From the NCBI GenBank assembly GCA_013398055.1, contig VZRS01009682.1:2660-66659 (forward strand): DNA of 64,000 nucleotides, written 5' to 3'. This document shows, piece by piece, positions 35,641 through 46,800 of the stretch. The DNA comes from Ifrita kowaldi. Lineage: Eukaryota > Chordata > Aves > Passeriformes > Cinclosomatidae. The notes below the pieces were generated by a model that saw only the letters and a program-made list of their open reading frames with translations, searched no databases and was not told the DNA's origin. The number at the start of each line of letters is the position of its first letter. Position 1 is the stretch's first letter. The position numbers were made by a program, and so were the translations under genes.

Positions 35641-36265
35641 GGCCTTCCAGGGACAGCTGGAAACACTGTTCATTGCTTTATATTCAGGAGCATGAAAGTC
35701 TTTCATCTCAGCCAAGCAGAACCCATTGGCGTACGTTACATCTGCTTAACGGGGCATGGCCTTCACGTCACAGGCCCGAGAGAAAATGATAGAGAAATGC
35801 CAAATAAGAGATTTTTTCTTAATTGCTTGTATAACTGCTGTGCAGTCTGCTCTAAGTTTGCTCTAAAGAGTCAGCCATAAGTCTCTATGACCCTAGAGTT
35901 CTTTCTAACGTGGCCCAGAGTGTTTTTCTGTCTGAAAGCTAAAACATAACTATTACCATTTAAGGGAAATATTACTGTGAAGGCTACGTATTCTACTTAT
36001 GTTGAAGCTGGTAGCAGTGGGATACATGAATCTAGGGGAGGAGTTTAACCTGAAGTAGAAAAGTGGTCTGTAGCCAGACTCTCCTGCACTGTGAGTGTTC
36101 TGCATTTGGGGTTTTGTATGGGGTCATCTCTAACCCAAAGAAATCAGTTTATGTTGCTAGACAAGTTCTATAGATTTTTAATCAGGATCCCTTTTTTAAT
36201 GCTAAAACTTTCCCTATTGCTTTTCTTCCATGTTTTTTAAATTAATAAAAGGGATGCGTTGGATT
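35641..36265 (+). other. PRKRIP1 3' UTR
   Basis: AT-rich non-coding sequence from the TGA at 35638-35640 to the AATAAA at 36244-36249, with cleavage expected 10-25 bases later. Confidence 0.75.
36244..36249 (+). terminator. Polyadenylation signal of PRKRIP1
   Basis: AATAAA about 600 bases after the stop, followed by a GT/T-rich element (GGATTGTTCTGTCTTC). Confidence 0.75.
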
Positions 36266-38680
36266 GTTCTGTCTTCTATTTTTTATTTTTGGAAGAGGAT
36301 TTCAGTAAAATAAAGAGATGCTGCAGTGCTGCAGGAAGGGACAAAGAGATCGAGTAATGTGGCACACATGAAAATGTGGAAAAAGGTGTTAGCTGCATGT
36401 CACTTTTTGCTTTTGAATTGGAACAATACCTTTTCCCAAAGATTGTGTGTAAAGCCTCTGAATCCTGTGGCAGAAAGGCTTGGAATGGAATCATTTTGCT
36501 TGTGCTCAGCTTCCTATAATGACACCTGCCTTTCTCTCTGCTTGAGCTCTCTGCTTTGCACTTTGGATTCCCTGCTAGGAATCATAACATCTCTCTATAT
36601 ATTTACTTATTGGTGCTTCAATGAAAAGCATATGCAGTGGTGGTTTTACTTGTAACTCTGGTTTTTGTCTCTTCAGTGTATCTTTAATTAGAAGTGCCTG
36701 CTGACTTTCAGACATGCTCATCCCAGAGCCTTGCATCCAGAATGCGGTGCTACTTCTTCTCAAGCCTTGGTTAATGCCAAATTATTTTAAGCAAAAACAG
36801 TAAAAAGGGAGAATCTCGTTTTAGATTTCGCCTTTGTTGAATAGTGCTGCCAGAAATCCTGCATTTTGTCTGAGTTGGCTTTATGTAATGGCTTCTCAGT
36901 GGTATTACCATGGCGGCTGGGAAGCAGATGTGACCAAGTGCAAGTGATGTTTGTGTTTAGTTCCCCTGTACATATCCAAGGGCTTCAGAGGTGGATAACT
37001 TCTGACCTGCAAGGTCCAAATCCCCTCTGCCCCCCAGGTTAGAGATCTGCATGGAACTGTTTTCTGCTCAATCTCCACAGGGGCAGGTGCTGCAAGTGGT
37101 GGCAGTGTTTCATTCAGATGCAGGATGGATGTTCTGCAGCTGGCATTTTCCCTGTGGAGAGATTAGTTATGAGCATTGCTTCAAGTGAATCCCCCTTAGG
37201 GCAGGCAAACCCTATGGATACTGTGTTGTAGGATGAGCCATAAAAATGTGAGGGTTTTTTTATGGGCAGAGAAGAACCGAGAATCTCACAAATAAAGATG
37301 TTCTGCCTCTGAGCTTGTCAGGCCTTTGAGCTGAGTAAGTGCTGTTCTGCATTAAGCAGAGCAGATGCTGCTGAGCGAGGACATGCTTCCCTCAGCCAGG
37401 AGGAAGGTGAACTCGAGTTTGTCTTGGTGATTGAACAAATTCAGGTTGCGTGGCCTCATCCTGCCTCCCTAAGACGCCACCATTACCCGCGCTGAATTAT
37501 TCATGCTCTGTTTTCTGGGAATGCCGAGTTTGTAGGTGAAATCCTTGAACAGCAGAGAGAGCATGTTGGTGAAGGTGGGATCTGCCTCACGCTCTGTCTC
37601 GCCGGGGTGGCTGAGTGTAGCAGTAGGAGCTGTATTTGGTAGGTGTAGCTGTGAATTCCCATGAACACTCTGCCGTGTTGTGGTTGTTCGTGGCAGTACG
37701 AGCTCGCTGAGAATACAAAGCGCTTCAAAGGGAGGTTTCAAGGGATGTTTCTTCGTTTAGAATAAAATGCAAATACTATGTGACCTCAAAACGGGGAAAA
37801 CGTCATCCATGGAGTAGAAAAGGGGAAGTGCTCCCGTGCATAGTAAAATCAGAAACAACTCTACAACTGCTTCCTATTCCAAATAGGGCACCAACAAGAC
37901 TGTAATAACTTACAGGCTTGGAACTGCCAAGGAGTTTGACCTGCTTACACTAAATTCGTGCTCTGGGTTGTTTTCTAGAGGAGTCCCTCTTCTTTCTCTG
38001 ATGGAGATTAACCCTCAAGGGCTAAAGTTTGCTCTGTTCCATTTCTACACGTGTCTGTGCATATGTGGGACCCCGAGAAACAGCAGTGTTAGTGCTGAAA
38101 CCGAGCAGGGATATTCCTGCTCTCAGAGGTGAAAAGCACACTCAGGATAACATGTATCTGTGTCTTTATTAGGCTTTTAAGAGTTCTTTTCCTTTGTTCC
38201 CTCCCCAGGCAGAATGGAATTCAGGAAGATGGGATTACCCTGTGATAAAGCTGACCCATTGTGCTGCCTTTCAGCATTTTCTTTATCTCATTTCCAGGGA
38301 AGGAACTCCCTCTCTTTTCCATAAGGCTGTCCCTATCCTTTTGATGGGTTTATACAGGATTTCCTGCTGAGTCAATAGCGGAGGAGTGCAGGGAGATAGC
38401 AGTCGGGATTCGCAGGGAGCCTGTGCTCAGCCGGAGGAGGTTCAGCCCGGCGGAGGCAGAGCAGCGCTGCCTTTTGACTTATGTAAGTGGCGACTTTTTG
38501 CTGTATAATTAATAATTGTAATAAAAGCACATTTGCATCCCATTGCACCAATACCTTCTCTGTGGCAAGATTTAGAGATAACGCAAGGTCCAGACCCACT
38601 AACATCTTTACCAGTGGGTGGGTTTCCGCCCGACCGCGACTTTAGGGATCCGCAGACCTGATTTTTTTTTCCCTACAGAT
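36266..38680. other. Intergenic DNA, nothing recognised
   Basis: Unique AT-rich sequence between the PRKRIP1 3' end and the ORAI2 CpG island. No exon or known repeat class is visible. Confidence 0.6.
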
Positions 38681-38689
38681 GCATGCTCA

Positions 38690-39175
38690 CAGCGGGACCC
38701 CCGAGCGCTGCGGGAACCGCTCCGTGCCGGGGGGATGCCCTTTCTCTGTAACCGCTGAGTCCAACCCCCGTTTGGTGAGACGCCCAGACCCCCGAGCGGC
38801 TCCCCCGGGGGCGCAGGGGGCGAGCGTGGCCCCGGTTCCCCGGGAGGGGCGGGGGGCACCGCTCCTGCGGGGCGGGGGTCGTGTCCCCAGGCCCCGCCCC
38901 CGCCGCCGAGGGGGCGTGGCCATCCCGGCCGCGCGCCAATGAGCGGGTGGTCACGTGCGGGGGCGTGGCGACGCTGCCCCCCCCGGTTTCCTGCGGGTCA
39001 CGTGGCCGGTGCCCGGCGTTGCCGTGGCAGCGGCGGGGGCGGCTCCGGGTCCCGCTCCCGATCCCGCTNCTCCCGCTCCCGATCCCGCTCCTGCTCCCGC
39101 TCCCGGTCCTTCTCCCGAGGCTCCTGGCACGGCTCCCGGACGGCAGCGCGGTGAGACACGGCCTGCCCCCGCCGC
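38690..39175 (+). promoter_or_regulatory. CpG-island promoter, probably with ORAI2 non-coding exon 1
   Basis: A CpG-dense stretch in AT-rich surroundings. It has GC boxes (GGGGCGTGGC and GGGCGGGG-like), a CCAAT box at 38936-38940, and two E-boxes TCACGTG at 38951-38957 and 38998-39004, so USF or MiT/TFE factors may bind. A donor-like GCGCG-GTGAGA at 39150/39151 would end a non-coding first exon. The next gene downstream on the plus strand is ORAI2. A single N at 39069 sits in a short TCCCGC repeat. Confidence 0.75.
39069..39069. other. Assembly gap written as one N
   Basis: The ~19 bases on both sides are the same (TCCCGCTCCCGATCCCGCT), so the gap is within or created by a hexamer-like repeat in the CpG island. 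Confidence 0.8.
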
Positions 39176-39269
39176 CCCTGAGGCCGCATCCCGCCCGCAG
39201 GGGGCTCATCCCCAGCGGGGCCCGCGCTCTGGGGCAGCGGGCGGCATCCCCTCAGGCGTGTTTGGGGTG

Positions 39270-40145
39270 TGGGGGGGCTCGTCCTGCAGAGGTGGGAGCA
39301 TCTCCTGCCCGCGGGGCTGCGGGAGGAGGGGGTCTCGTCCTGCCCGGGGTGCTGTGGGGGGAGTTGGATTCATCCTGCCTGAACAGGAATTCCCCTACCC
39401 GGGGCGGTGTGGGGGAGCCGCGCCTCCTCCTGCCCGGCCGGGGGGCATCCCGTGCCGGGATGGCGGCGGTGGGATTCGCGCCTCCTCCTGCCCAGCTGGG
39501 GACACTCCGCTGCACCTGGACGGGGTGAATGGGAAGGGTCCGCTGTGCGCAGAGAAGGGGGTCCCGTGGTGTCCGGCGGTGCTTTGGAAGTGCCATGGGA
39601 CGCAGAAGGCAGGCCAGCTGCCGTGGGATATATCCGGACAGGGATCCTCTCGCTGGAATGCTGTAGGGGAGGCACCTCCAGCGTACGGTGCGGGGAAGCC
39701 GGTGGCCCAGGGTGCTTTTGGAAGAGGGGATCGAGGGGTTGGGTCCCATCCTGCCTGAGGAGTTGTGGAGGATTCTTGGGATGCTGAATCGGGATGCAGT
39801 GGTAGGAGGTTGCATCCTGCCTAGGAAAGATCCTCTGTCCAAGTTGCCTTTGGAGGGGAACGTCCTAGCTGGGAGGGAGTCTCATCCTGGCTTGAGGGAT
39901 CCCCTGTCTGAGGCTGCTGTTGGAGAGGAGATCCTCGCTGTGTGGGATCACCTCCTGCCCAGAATGTGCTGAGGGTGGCTGGGGAGGAGGAGGAGGACGA
40001 GAAATCCCCTGCTCAGGCAGTGCCCCGTCAGGAGGATCCCGGCTGTGGTGGTGGGACCAGGGGGTCACATCCTGCCTGGGAGGTGAGCCCCTGCTGCCAC
40101 AAGGGTGGTCACAGCTATGGGGTGTTCACACCCTGCCTGGGTGCT
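39270..40145. repeat. Decayed tandem array in the first ORAI2 intron
   Basis: The core TCCTGCCYRGG recurs at least twelve times at irregular 20-70 base spacing, for example near 39283, 39303, 39336, 39370, 39425, 39483, 39748, 39810, 39885, 39950, 40069 and 40130. It is usually followed by a G-rich half with GTGGGGGAG-like sequence. The units are too different for a recent minisatellite, so this is probably an old array. Confidence 0.6.
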
Positions 40146-42676
40146 CTGACACCCTAGGGGTGCTGCCTGGGGGAGTCCCAAGCCAGAAGAGAACATAGGA
40201 AGGGAAACCACGGCAAAGAGGGCTTGAGCTCATGAGGGTGGAGTAGCAGGGTTTGGGATTTGTCTTAGCCATGGCCTGCAGGGGCTTGAACAATGTTAGG
40301 GAAGGAAGGGACTGGCACAAACGCACAGACCAGTCTGGGGGTGTGGGGCAGAAACCTGGGACTGGCATCCCAAAGCCAGGCAGAGGAGCTGCCAGTGCTG
40401 CAGAGACAGCGCTCTGTGGGCGACTGAGCACGGCAGTGGTGGGAGGGGGATCCGCTCATCTCGGCCCTGGTGGTGTCGGCTTCATTCCCAGCTGTGGAGA
40501 AATCCCCACACGTGCACCGAGATGTGAGGAGGCAGTAGCTTTCCCTTTTCCAAAGGACAACCCTTGGCAGGTTAAGAAAATCAACATAAAGGGAGCAATC
40601 ACAGAGAGCTTTCTGTCCTACCAGTCCGAGATGGAGTGGGGTCAGGTGTGTCGGTGGTGCAGTGGAAGTGAGTGAAGACACAGCTGGGATGGACTCTGCC
40701 AGGGCTGCCTGAGGAAAAGGTCTCCTGGAGAATTCCTCATTCCCCATCCAGAACTCAATAGTCCTGTGCAGCCAAACCCTGTAGGATAGTTCTTTCTGTA
40801 AGAACAAGTGTCCTAAACCTTTAACTTTACAAGGCAGGAGGGTGAAATCTCCAGAATAAGCCTTCCCTGATGCAGATGACAGGCTGAAAAGTATTTCCAG
40901 AGTAAAACTGCTCCAGCTACAGCATATGTAAAATGCTTCTTTGGTCTTGTGTTTCAGCCCTTGGAGCCCTCTGCCCAGTCCTTCCATGTCCATAGCCAGC
41001 AAGGTGAGTTTGACTTCCTGGCACTGCTTGTTTGGGTTACATTTGTGTTTATGGATTTTATTCTGAAGCTGTTTACTTATTTGAGAACATCTCTTGAGCT
41101 GCTGCAGAGTGAAAATTCAGCCTTGTGGTATTTTTAGCTTATTTTTCTAAGGAAAGAAGCAGATGTGATTGGGTTCTCTTGCCCTCTCTCTGTAACCTCT
41201 GAATTCATTTGTCTTTTTAATGGAATTTGTCCCAGAGGTCAAAGTTTCCTACACAGAAAGTTCCTAAGTATTTTGTGAAAATAAATGGCAGAGCAGTGGC
41301 CATCACTGTCCCAGCTGGAGACAAAGTGAGTGAATTCACTCCACGCTATACATTGCAGGATCCACACAGGATGTTGTCACAGGAAACAGCTTCATAATTT
41401 TGCTGCTCACAGACTGTTTCTTCCTCCAGTCCTCCGAGGAGGCTTTTTTATTCTCTATAATAGGTGATTCTTGTCTTTTCTGGAAACACAGATCAAGCAG
41501 GAAGGTTTGTCCCCATTATTCATTTTCTTCTTGTTTTTATTATGGCGTGAATGTTCTATTATTGCCTTTCTTTTTATTTGTTTGGTTTTGGGGGTTTTTT
41601 TTGTTACTTTTAAGTATTTTGAAAACTCCTGAGCAGGTCAGGAACCTCCCTGGAGTGTTCCAGGGGCTTTAATAATGGCCTTGTCAAAACCTGCCCAGGA
41701 ATCATCTTGTGCTGCCATCCTTGTTATGTCTGAGGGAGCTGGAACCTGAAAGCCCCCCGTGTTCAGGAGGGACAATCTTGGACATGCAGTGCTTTATTTG
41801 CTAATCTTTGTTATTGTGCCTGAAACAGCTTCCTTCCCTTTTAGTAACAGCATTCAGAGTTGTGGGCCGTGTATGTCCTTTTGATCTTTGCCACTTCTCC
41901 AGGTCTCCCAGTGGTCATGGCGTTATTAGCTGTCCCCATGTGGCCCCTGTACATGGGGAGCTGGGGGGAAGGGCAGGCAGGGCTGAAAGGTGCCTGTGAC
42001 CTTGAGAGGTGGTGCTGGGACTAATTATTGCCACACACCAGGTGTGATTCTGGGCAGCATCTCCTCCTGGGAGCTGGTGAGTGTTTTATAGCCAGAAGGT
42101 GCTGCTCTGGTGTCTCTGTCTGCCACCACCACAGTGCTCAGAGGCGGAGTTGTGAGTGAGGGGATTAAACAAAGAATCGTGGTTTCCATTCTTTGGAAGG
42201 CTGAGTTAGTTTCAGATGTCAGAGTGGGAAATTTTTGCACAAAACATTCCATAGATGTTGTTCTGTGTCTGGGCATCACCAGAGCCATTTAGCAGCAGCC
42301 TGGGGACGTGGTGGTGTAAGGCATCCACCACCTGGAATGTTCTTGCTGCTTTCATACATCTCTCAGTGTAATCCCTTAAATCCAAAGATGACGGAATTTC
42401 CTGGAAGCAGCTCGCTTTTCCCCTTGGAATTGCGTTTTCCTTTCCCTCTGCTCAGAGCCACTGGTGGAAGTAAGGGAACAGGATTCTTGGTCAGATGTGG
42501 CTGATAAATGGAGTGTGAGCAGCTCAGGAAATTTAACTTCCCACTGAAAAAGCTTGGGAAGTTCATTTGTTAACCCTACACGGCATTCAACTCTGTTCTT
42601 ATTGGGGGAGTTTGGGGGAGAACTGAGCCCATCTAAACTGAGCTGTGATGAGCAATGGTTTAACTGAGAAAAACTG
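40146..42676 (+). other. ORAI2 5' intron, mostly unique
   Basis: Intronic by inference from the CpG island upstream and ORAI2 coding exon downstream. One candidate short non-coding exon is listed separately at 40958-41003; otherwise I see no gene. Confidence 0.55.
40958..41003 (+). other. Candidate 46-base non-coding 5' UTR exon of ORAI2
   Basis: A polypyrimidine acceptor (TTGGTCTTGTGTTTCAG) and a consensus donor (CAAG-GTGAGT) flank 46 bases. Their position between the CpG island and the first coding exon fits a short 5' UTR exon. No coding similarity. Confidence 0.35.
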
Positions 42677-43362
42677 ATGTGCTGGTTTGAAAGTAAACCA
42701 GTGGGAGAAATTAACCCCTACACAAATACCTTGAGACAGACTTCAGGTCGGAGTTACAATTTAATAGGAAGATTACAATAGATGAAATGATACAGAAAAA
42801 CTGGCTTAAACCCACAAGTCAGAGTACAACATGGCCCATGTTGGTCAGGGTGGCAGTTGCAGTCCGATTAAGCAGTGGTCCTGTGGATGATCTGGCCCTC
42901 CTGTGGAAGTTCAGGTCCTCCTCTGGATGTCCAGTGGTGGTGGTGTTCAAGTCCCCAGATACGTGCATACAGTCAGATTCAGGCAGGAAGGTTCAGTACC
43001 TCCCCCAGGGCAGGGAATTTCACAATGGAACGATGCGATCCTATGAGTCACAGGATATTTTGGGGAGTCCTTTATGGCCTAGGTCGTTACAGCTGCCCAC
43101 TGGTGCCGTTGAGCCATTGTGGCCCATTGGCAGGGATGACACCCGTGGGCTGGGAGTGGTTATCACGGCTGAGTTAATCAATTTGTCATGACAAAGAAAC
43201 ACCACCCTGCCATGCAGGGTTTGCCTCTTTCCCTTATCTAACACCCAGCTTGCAGCCTGGGGGGTCGGGTGTGCACTCCTGCGAACGACCATTAACGGTT
43301 CATCAGGAGTAATGAAGATCGGAGTAGAATCAGAACAGTTTGGTTACGCCCCACGTTGTAAC
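42677..43362 (-). mobile_element. Possible LTR-retrotransposon remnant (endogenous retrovirus type)
   Basis: A ~690-base block differs from the surrounding intron. Its left end carries a perfect inverted repeat CTGGTTT/AAACCAG starting TGTGCTGG. Near the right end GCCCCACGTTG matches, in reverse, the 3' half of a lysine-tRNA type primer-binding site. There is no open gag, pol or env frame, so at most a solo LTR or leader fragment is present. Boundaries, strand and identity are uncertain; no target-site duplication was confirmed. Confidence 0.4.
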
Positions 43363-43863
43363 CCAACCCAGGAGGAATGGTTTCCAAAGAAGGAGCAAAA
43401 AGTGACTCCCTGAACTGGTGTTACATTGGTACTCTAGGAGGTGCATTCGGAGCCAGCCCACGATGCTCTGGGAAATGAACTGTCAGCTCAGAACAAATAT
43501 AAGATGGGGGCCAAGTGTATTTATGTAAAACAATTTTTTGTTAGCGAGAAGGAATTAAAGGGCAAAGTTGAGGTGCCTGCTCTGAAATGAAGATCCAGAT
43601 GCTGTACAGCTTTCCTGAATTCCTGGCTGGAGTAGTTCCCACGTGTACCTTTGTAATCTTTGCTAGTTCTCATGGTCATTTTTGGCAATTATGGATGGTC
43701 CTTTCTCAGTTCTGTCTTCCAAGTGTGATGTTAATTAGTCCATCATTTTCCGCTGACCAAGGGCAACTTTGTTCAACTGTAGCTTTTCCAGTAGCTGATG
43801 CTCATCCTGTCCACCACACCCTCTTGAACACGACCGTTTTGTTCCCTCAGCATTTCTCTCATC

Positions 43864-46800
43864 ATGAGTTCTGAATTGAACGTTCCGGTGGATCCGTCCA
43901 CTCCTGCTTGCTGCTCTGAGCCTGGCACAAAGGGCATGGATTATCGGGACTGGGTCCGGCGCAGCTACCTGGAATTGGTCACATCCAACCACCACTCCGT
44001 TCAAGCCCTTTCCTGGAGAAAATTGTACCTGAGCCGAGCCAAACTGAAAGCCTCCAGCAGAACCTCTGCTCTGCTGTCTGGATTTGCAATGGTATGTGTG
44101 TTTTATAGCTTTTTAAACTGTGAAGGTTTTTGGGTTCCTTAAAATTAACTATTAATCAGTGTTTTCCTCCCAGGAAGAAGCAGGCAGTTGTTTCCTGAAG
44201 AGACAGGAGGCATCCGCCTGGGGGCTTCTGTTTGGCTGCTGCTGCTCCTGCAATTTGAGGCTGGCTGTCTCTCTGCAGCAGGGATACATGAGCTGTCTAA
44301 CAGCCAACCCACACGCTCCCAAGTCAGCCCTCTAAAAATACTAATCCCCTACCTGCAAGTGATCCTAAGTGCTCCAGCAGCATTGCTGAACAATCCAGGA
44401 CCTCCTTAGGTCCCGAGGCTGTCCTGCGCTGGCTGCCTTCATGCGAGGCTGCTCTTGGGCGTGGAGCACTTTTAGGCCCCTGTGGTTGCTGTGCTCCTGA
44501 ACGTTATTTTAATTTCTCTGTGTGTTTTCTCAGGTCATGGTGTCTAAAATAAGGTGGAGGTTGGGTCGCAGTCTGCCAAAGTGAAGTTTGCATAGTGTGA
44601 TCGGGGAGATCGTGTTATACCACTGAGGTGTGAGAAGAGGCCCTGAGCCTCAGACCTGGTGTCAGAGGGCTCTGCAGCCTGCAGGGAGCCAAAGCTGGTA
44701 TATTTTTGTCAGTGCTGCCTATTGGAAGTGATCCCTGGTGCTTGCTTTCTGCTGTGCAGCGCTTGGGTGTTATTTGGAAATGATTTGCATAGGTCAGAAC
44801 TGTGTCAGGTGTGAGCAAATAAACAAGACTGACACAGTGAGTGGTTTAGTGCTCAGGCCTGTCTGAGCTGTGTGTTAAAACACCACTGTGCTGTGTCAGT
44901 GTAAGCCCCTTCATCTCCCCTCAAGCTTTTGCTTACTGGGAGTGAGAATTGAAACCGGTTTGGGGGAGGTTTCCTGTTCAGGAAATGGGCAGGTCTGGTT
45001 GTTCCTGAGGTCTGTCAGCAGAGGGGCAGAGGGCAACGCCTGGGTGGCATGGGACATGATGTGAAGATGTTTCATCCTGCAGCTCAGAAGCTGGGGGGGA
45101 ACAACAGATCTCAGGAACTTTCCAGATAGCCTTTCTTGTTTTATTTTAGCTTCTTCCGCTGCTTTTTCCTCCCCCAGCCCCCCAGATCATGAATCATCCG
45201 TAACATTACAGCAGTCTGGGATGATGAAGTTGGTCACCCAAAGTGAAGCTGGAAAGCTGCAGACGGGGGTTTCAGTGGGAGCAGGCTGGACTGGGGACAG
45301 GGTGCTCAGTTGATTTGTCATTGCTCTCCACTCCCTGGCTGTGTGCAAAAGATGCTCTTAAAAGCTTTTCGCAAAGTCTGTGTTGGTTTGTAACTAAACT
45401 TGTGTGCTGCGGGGGCAGAAGGTCCCTCCCTCCTCTTTTTGAGAAAGCTGGGTGCTCTGCTGTAGACTTCTCTCACTCAGGAGTTTTCTTACTCTAAAAA
45501 TCCTCTCGTGCATGCCCTGCATGCCTCTGGTTACTGGACTCCTGTTGTGACTGTTGTCTTTAACATTATTATTAAATTAACATTTTGTATTGCTGGGGCC
45601 TGACTTACCAGCGTGGTCACACAAGGTGTCCGTGCTGGGGTGTGCTGTCACTGGCACCACTGGGACTCGGGGCTTGCAGCCCACCCACACTGCAGGGCTG
45701 AACCACATCTCTGAAAACAAAGCACGCTTTCTCAACTCTCACAGCAGAAAGTTGCTGAAAGTCTTTGGCAAACACGCAAAATTAACCATTGGTTTTACAT
45801 TCTCTTTGAAGCATTTAAAGTGCAGTTGAATATACACAGGTGTAAGTGGTGTTAATTATGCTCCTTGGCCTAACATAAGAAATAGACCTGAAATCAGTAA
45901 CTAAGAAAAAAATCTCTTGCAATAAAGAATTCTCTTTATTAGCAAACTTTTTCCCCAGCTGATTGGAAAGCTGAGGTATTGGTTCCTACTGGCTCATTTC
46001 TCCACTGGTAGTTTGGCATGCAGGTATTTAGTACACGGATGTTTGCTCTCTAATAAGAGCACCTCTTTGGCTATCGATGAAAGAAGAGAAGTTATTTAGA
46101 GATAAATATGTGTAGACGTGGCACTTAGGGACACGGTTTAGTGCTGGACTTGGCAGTGCTGGTGTAGTGGTTGGATTCTGTGATCTTAAAGGTGTTTTCC
46201 AGTCTGAACCATTCCATGATTCTTTTAAATAGTTTCCCCAAAGCCTCGAGTGCATTTAACTACATAAACAAATGTCATCCAGGGCTTGGCTATTGCTTTA
46301 TTTACTCCCCTGTCAGTGTGTTTGATGCAAGCTAGTTCCCTATTGGCTGAAATTATTGCGAGCTGATGGATATTTAATCAACAGGCGGTGGCTCTGATCC
46401 AGCTCCTTCTGGACAGGCTGCAGAATAATGCAAACCTTCCTGGTTACCATCTCTGGTATTTCTAGCAGAGCACTGGGCAGGTCAGGAGGATGTGGGTCAT
46501 TCCAGTGCCAGGTTTGCTTGGAGGTGGGCTGTAGGGCAGCTGTATCTGCCTCGAGGAGGCTACAAATAAAGGAAATTTAGAGGGAGCTTAGGAAACCTTC
46601 TTAATAATTTTCCTGATGGAAATAAGAGCTATTACTGCTAATCCATCTTCTCAATACTTGTCCAATTGCTACAGGATATGTATTTGATTAAAAAAACCAA
46701 ACCAAAACAAAAACCCCGACAGATCTACTGGAGTGATTGTTTTTACAGTCTGCCAAACCATCTGTGTGAATGTGTCATGGTTTATGTTAAGCCATTTGTC

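Noticed and set aside
38939..39189. Arg-Ser-rich frame resembling an SR splicing factor
   Set aside because: It comes from the TCCCGC/GATCCC repeat around the N at 39069 in a CpG island.
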